This document shows, in pieces, positions 5,281 to 6,725 of a DNA stretch of 6,725 bases. A model generated the notes under the pieces. That model searched no databases and was not told the origin of the DNA. It saw only the letters and a list, made by a program, of their open reading frames with translations. Within the stretch, counting starts at the first letter, position 1. Each line of letters begins with the position of its first letter. The translations under genes were made by a program, and so were the position numbers. The stretch lies in the NCBI GenBank assembly GCA_027083485.1, contig JALWOO010000241.1:1-6725 (forward strand), in the 5' to 3' direction. Origin of the DNA: Amylibacter sp. Lineage in GTDB: Bacteria > Pseudomonadota > Alphaproteobacteria > Rhodobacterales > Rhodobacteraceae.

Positions 5281-6725
5281 TCAGACCGAACGCGTCAGGG
5301 TCCAGGTAACGCGGCCCTCATAGTCTATCGCGCGCGAAGTTACCACAATCTGTTTTGTTTCACGCGGTCGCAGGCGGCTGCGGTCCATATAAAGCGAGCC
5401 AAGCAGTTTCATTTGTCCACGTCCGGAGGTCATACGAAAGACCCATGTTTCCTGATTGGGCAACTGCAATGAAATCGCGGTGCCGTTCAGATCCAGCTCC
5501 GCCGCCACATCCGGATGAATGTGAAAATGCAGGCGAAAGGGGATGGCCTTGGTCTTTTTGTTCTTGATGCGGCGGTCAAATCGGGCGCGATCTGTGGCGC
5601 TCTCGCATTTGACCTCGTCTATACCGCGCAGTTCGGTGCCATTGTTGATCATCGAAATCTGCCGGTGATGGATGAGTCCATGGCTGGCTTCATAGCCGTC
5701 ATGGGTGGCCCGCACCGCGCGGCCGGTGCGGTTTTGGTCGGTGAGCACGGTGACAACACTGGGGCTGCGCAACAGGCGGCTGCCAGAGGGGCCAGAGGTA
5801 AATTCGCTGGAGGACGCCCCGCCCACTGTCAGGGTGTTATGGGCGGCGGTGGATCTTGTCGCGGCGCGGATCTCTTCGGAAAACCCGTAGGAACGCCCCT
5901 GATTCACCAGCAAGGGATACTGTCCGGAGGACAATTCAAACGCCAAAGTGCAGGCATGTGCCTGATCCGCCGCCTGTGGAGGCGGCAGTTTGGCCGTGTC
6001 CATTATCAGGCGTGTGGCACCGGAAACCATCCGCGTATAGCCCATGGCCCCGTGCATCCGCGCCGGACTGCGAAAACCGGCATCCGCCAGGGCCTGATCG
6101 AGCTTTTCTGCCTGACCGGAGCCGCCGCCGTGGAAATGGATCAACCCGCCATCGCCCAAACGCAGGGCGCGCAGGGTCGGGGCCATGCGCTCGACCGCCT
6201 TCAGGATATCCGGCTCTGCGGTCAGGAATTCCGTGCTGGCGGCCTGCGTTACCCATGACAACAGGGTAAACACTTCCATCAGGGCTTCCGGATTGCGGCT
6301 GATGATGCTGCCGTCACGGGCTATTTCGCGCCGGCATTCCGCGCCCAGGGCATGCAGCGCCGGTTGCAACAACCCCTCTTTGCCCTCAAGCGCCATGCCG
6401 CAATAGGCCAATCCGGTCAGGGCCTCGAAACGGGGCAATCCGGGGCGCATGGTTTTCCAGCGTTTGGCCAGAAAATGCGCTTGCAGGCCGAGGCTCTTGA
6501 AATAGACCCTGGATTTTTCCGGTGGTTGCTGGTTCAGGATCAGCAAAGCATGGTTGATCCAGCGAATAACCCGCCGGCCGGTGATATCCGCGCGCCAGGC
6601 CTGCCCTTTGCCGGTGCCGTATTTCCGGATCCATTCAAACAGCCATTTCTGGCCTTTGGCATGGGCTTGCCGGTTGGTACAGGCCGCCAGATCATCGAGC
6701 CAGGCAAACCCGTGCAAATCAGTGC
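5281..6725 (-). CDS. Heparinase II/III family protein (5' partial)
   Basis: This protein belongs to the heparinase II/III family, an alpha-helical toroid followed by a beta-sandwich as in polysaccharide lyases. About 481 codons are in the window and the reading frame runs off the right edge. The first apparent start at 6717 is a TTG that is almost certainly an internal Leu, because the in-frame residues before it (Thr-Asp) continue the usual [12 protein letters not shown] context. Counting from that codon, I see [17 protein letters not shown] (41-57) in the helical part. The heparinase II/III-like domain begins near [14 protein letters not shown] (194-207) and includes [13 protein letters not shown] (288-300, His293), HGLIHHRQI (346-354) and [11 protein letters not shown] (394-404). 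No signal peptide can be judged because the N-terminus is missing. Such genes often lie near purH and rsmB in Rhodobacterales (recalled). The substrate is unknown and heparin should not be assumed; cell-envelope or exopolysaccharide turnover is a guess. Confidence 0.88.
   Translation of the reverse strand, partial: TDLHGFAWLDDLAACTNRQAHAKGQKWLFEWIRKYGTGKGQAWRADITGRRVIRWINHALLILNQQPPEKSRVYFKSLGLQAHFLAKRWKTMRPGLPRFEALTGLAYCGMALEGKEGLLQPALHALGAECRREIARDGSIISRNPEALMEVFTLLSWVTQAASTEFLTAEPDILKAVERMAPTLRALRLGDGGLIHFHGGGSGQAEKLDQALADAGFRSPARMHGAMGYTRMVSGATRLIMDTAKLPPPQAADQAHACTLAFELSSGQYPLLVNQGRSYGFSEEIRAATRSTAAHNTLTVGGASSSEFTSGPSGSRLLRSPSVVTVLTDQNRTGRAVRATHDGYEASHGLIHHRQISMINNGTELRGIDEVKCESATDRARFDRRIKNKKTKAIPFRLHFHIHPDVAAELDLNGTAISLQLPNQETWVFRMTSGRGQMKLLGSLYMDRSRLRPRETKQIVVTSRAIDYEGRVTWTLTRSV

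Noticed and set aside
5515..6258. Plus-strand open frame of 247 codons opposite the heparinase-like gene
   Set aside because: It overlaps a clearly conserved coding region on the other strand and shows no motif, signal peptide or convincing ribosome binding site.

Overview
The window reads as chromosomal DNA of an alphaproteobacterium, most likely order Rhodobacterales. The basis is the moderately GC-rich coding style, the gene order heparinase II/III-like gene - purH - lspA - DUF3035 lipoprotein gene, and clade-typical protein details such as the Cys-Cys stretch in LspA before its second catalytic Asp. This placement comes from remembered gene neighbourhoods and protein families; no search was run. 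The window is almost fully coding, with seven protein genes. No rRNA, tRNA, CRISPR array, insertion sequence or long repeat was seen, and no gene-free stretch exceeds 65 bases.

Left half (1-2529, plus strand): three closely spaced genes. The first is an alpha/beta hydrolase whose 5' end lies outside the window and which resembles the maspardin (SPG21/ACP33) branch. The second is an ornithine cyclodeaminase/mu-crystallin-family NAD(P)-dependent enzyme. The third is a dienelactone-hydrolase-family protein with a Cys-Asp-His triad. The first two are separated by 3 bases and are probably translationally linked; the third follows 38 bases after the second gene. Together they look like a small catabolic or salvage operon of unknown substrate, with two hydrolases flanking a ketimine-reductase-like enzyme.

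Right half (2536-6725, minus strand): in transcription order, a heparinase II/III-family gene (its 5' part lies beyond the right edge), purH (bifunctional AICAR transformylase/IMP cyclohydrolase), lspA (signal peptidase II) and a DUF3035-family (BamF-like) lipoprotein gene. Spacings are 64, 18 and 59 bases, consistent with one transcription unit. Purine synthesis sits beside lipoprotein processing, and lspA is followed directly by a gene for a likely LspA substrate.

The two units converge head-on with only 6 bases between their stop codons. I see no clearly undescribed system here. The most open question is the function of the hydrolase/mu-crystallin-like/hydrolase trio, followed by the role of the heparinase-like protein beside purH.
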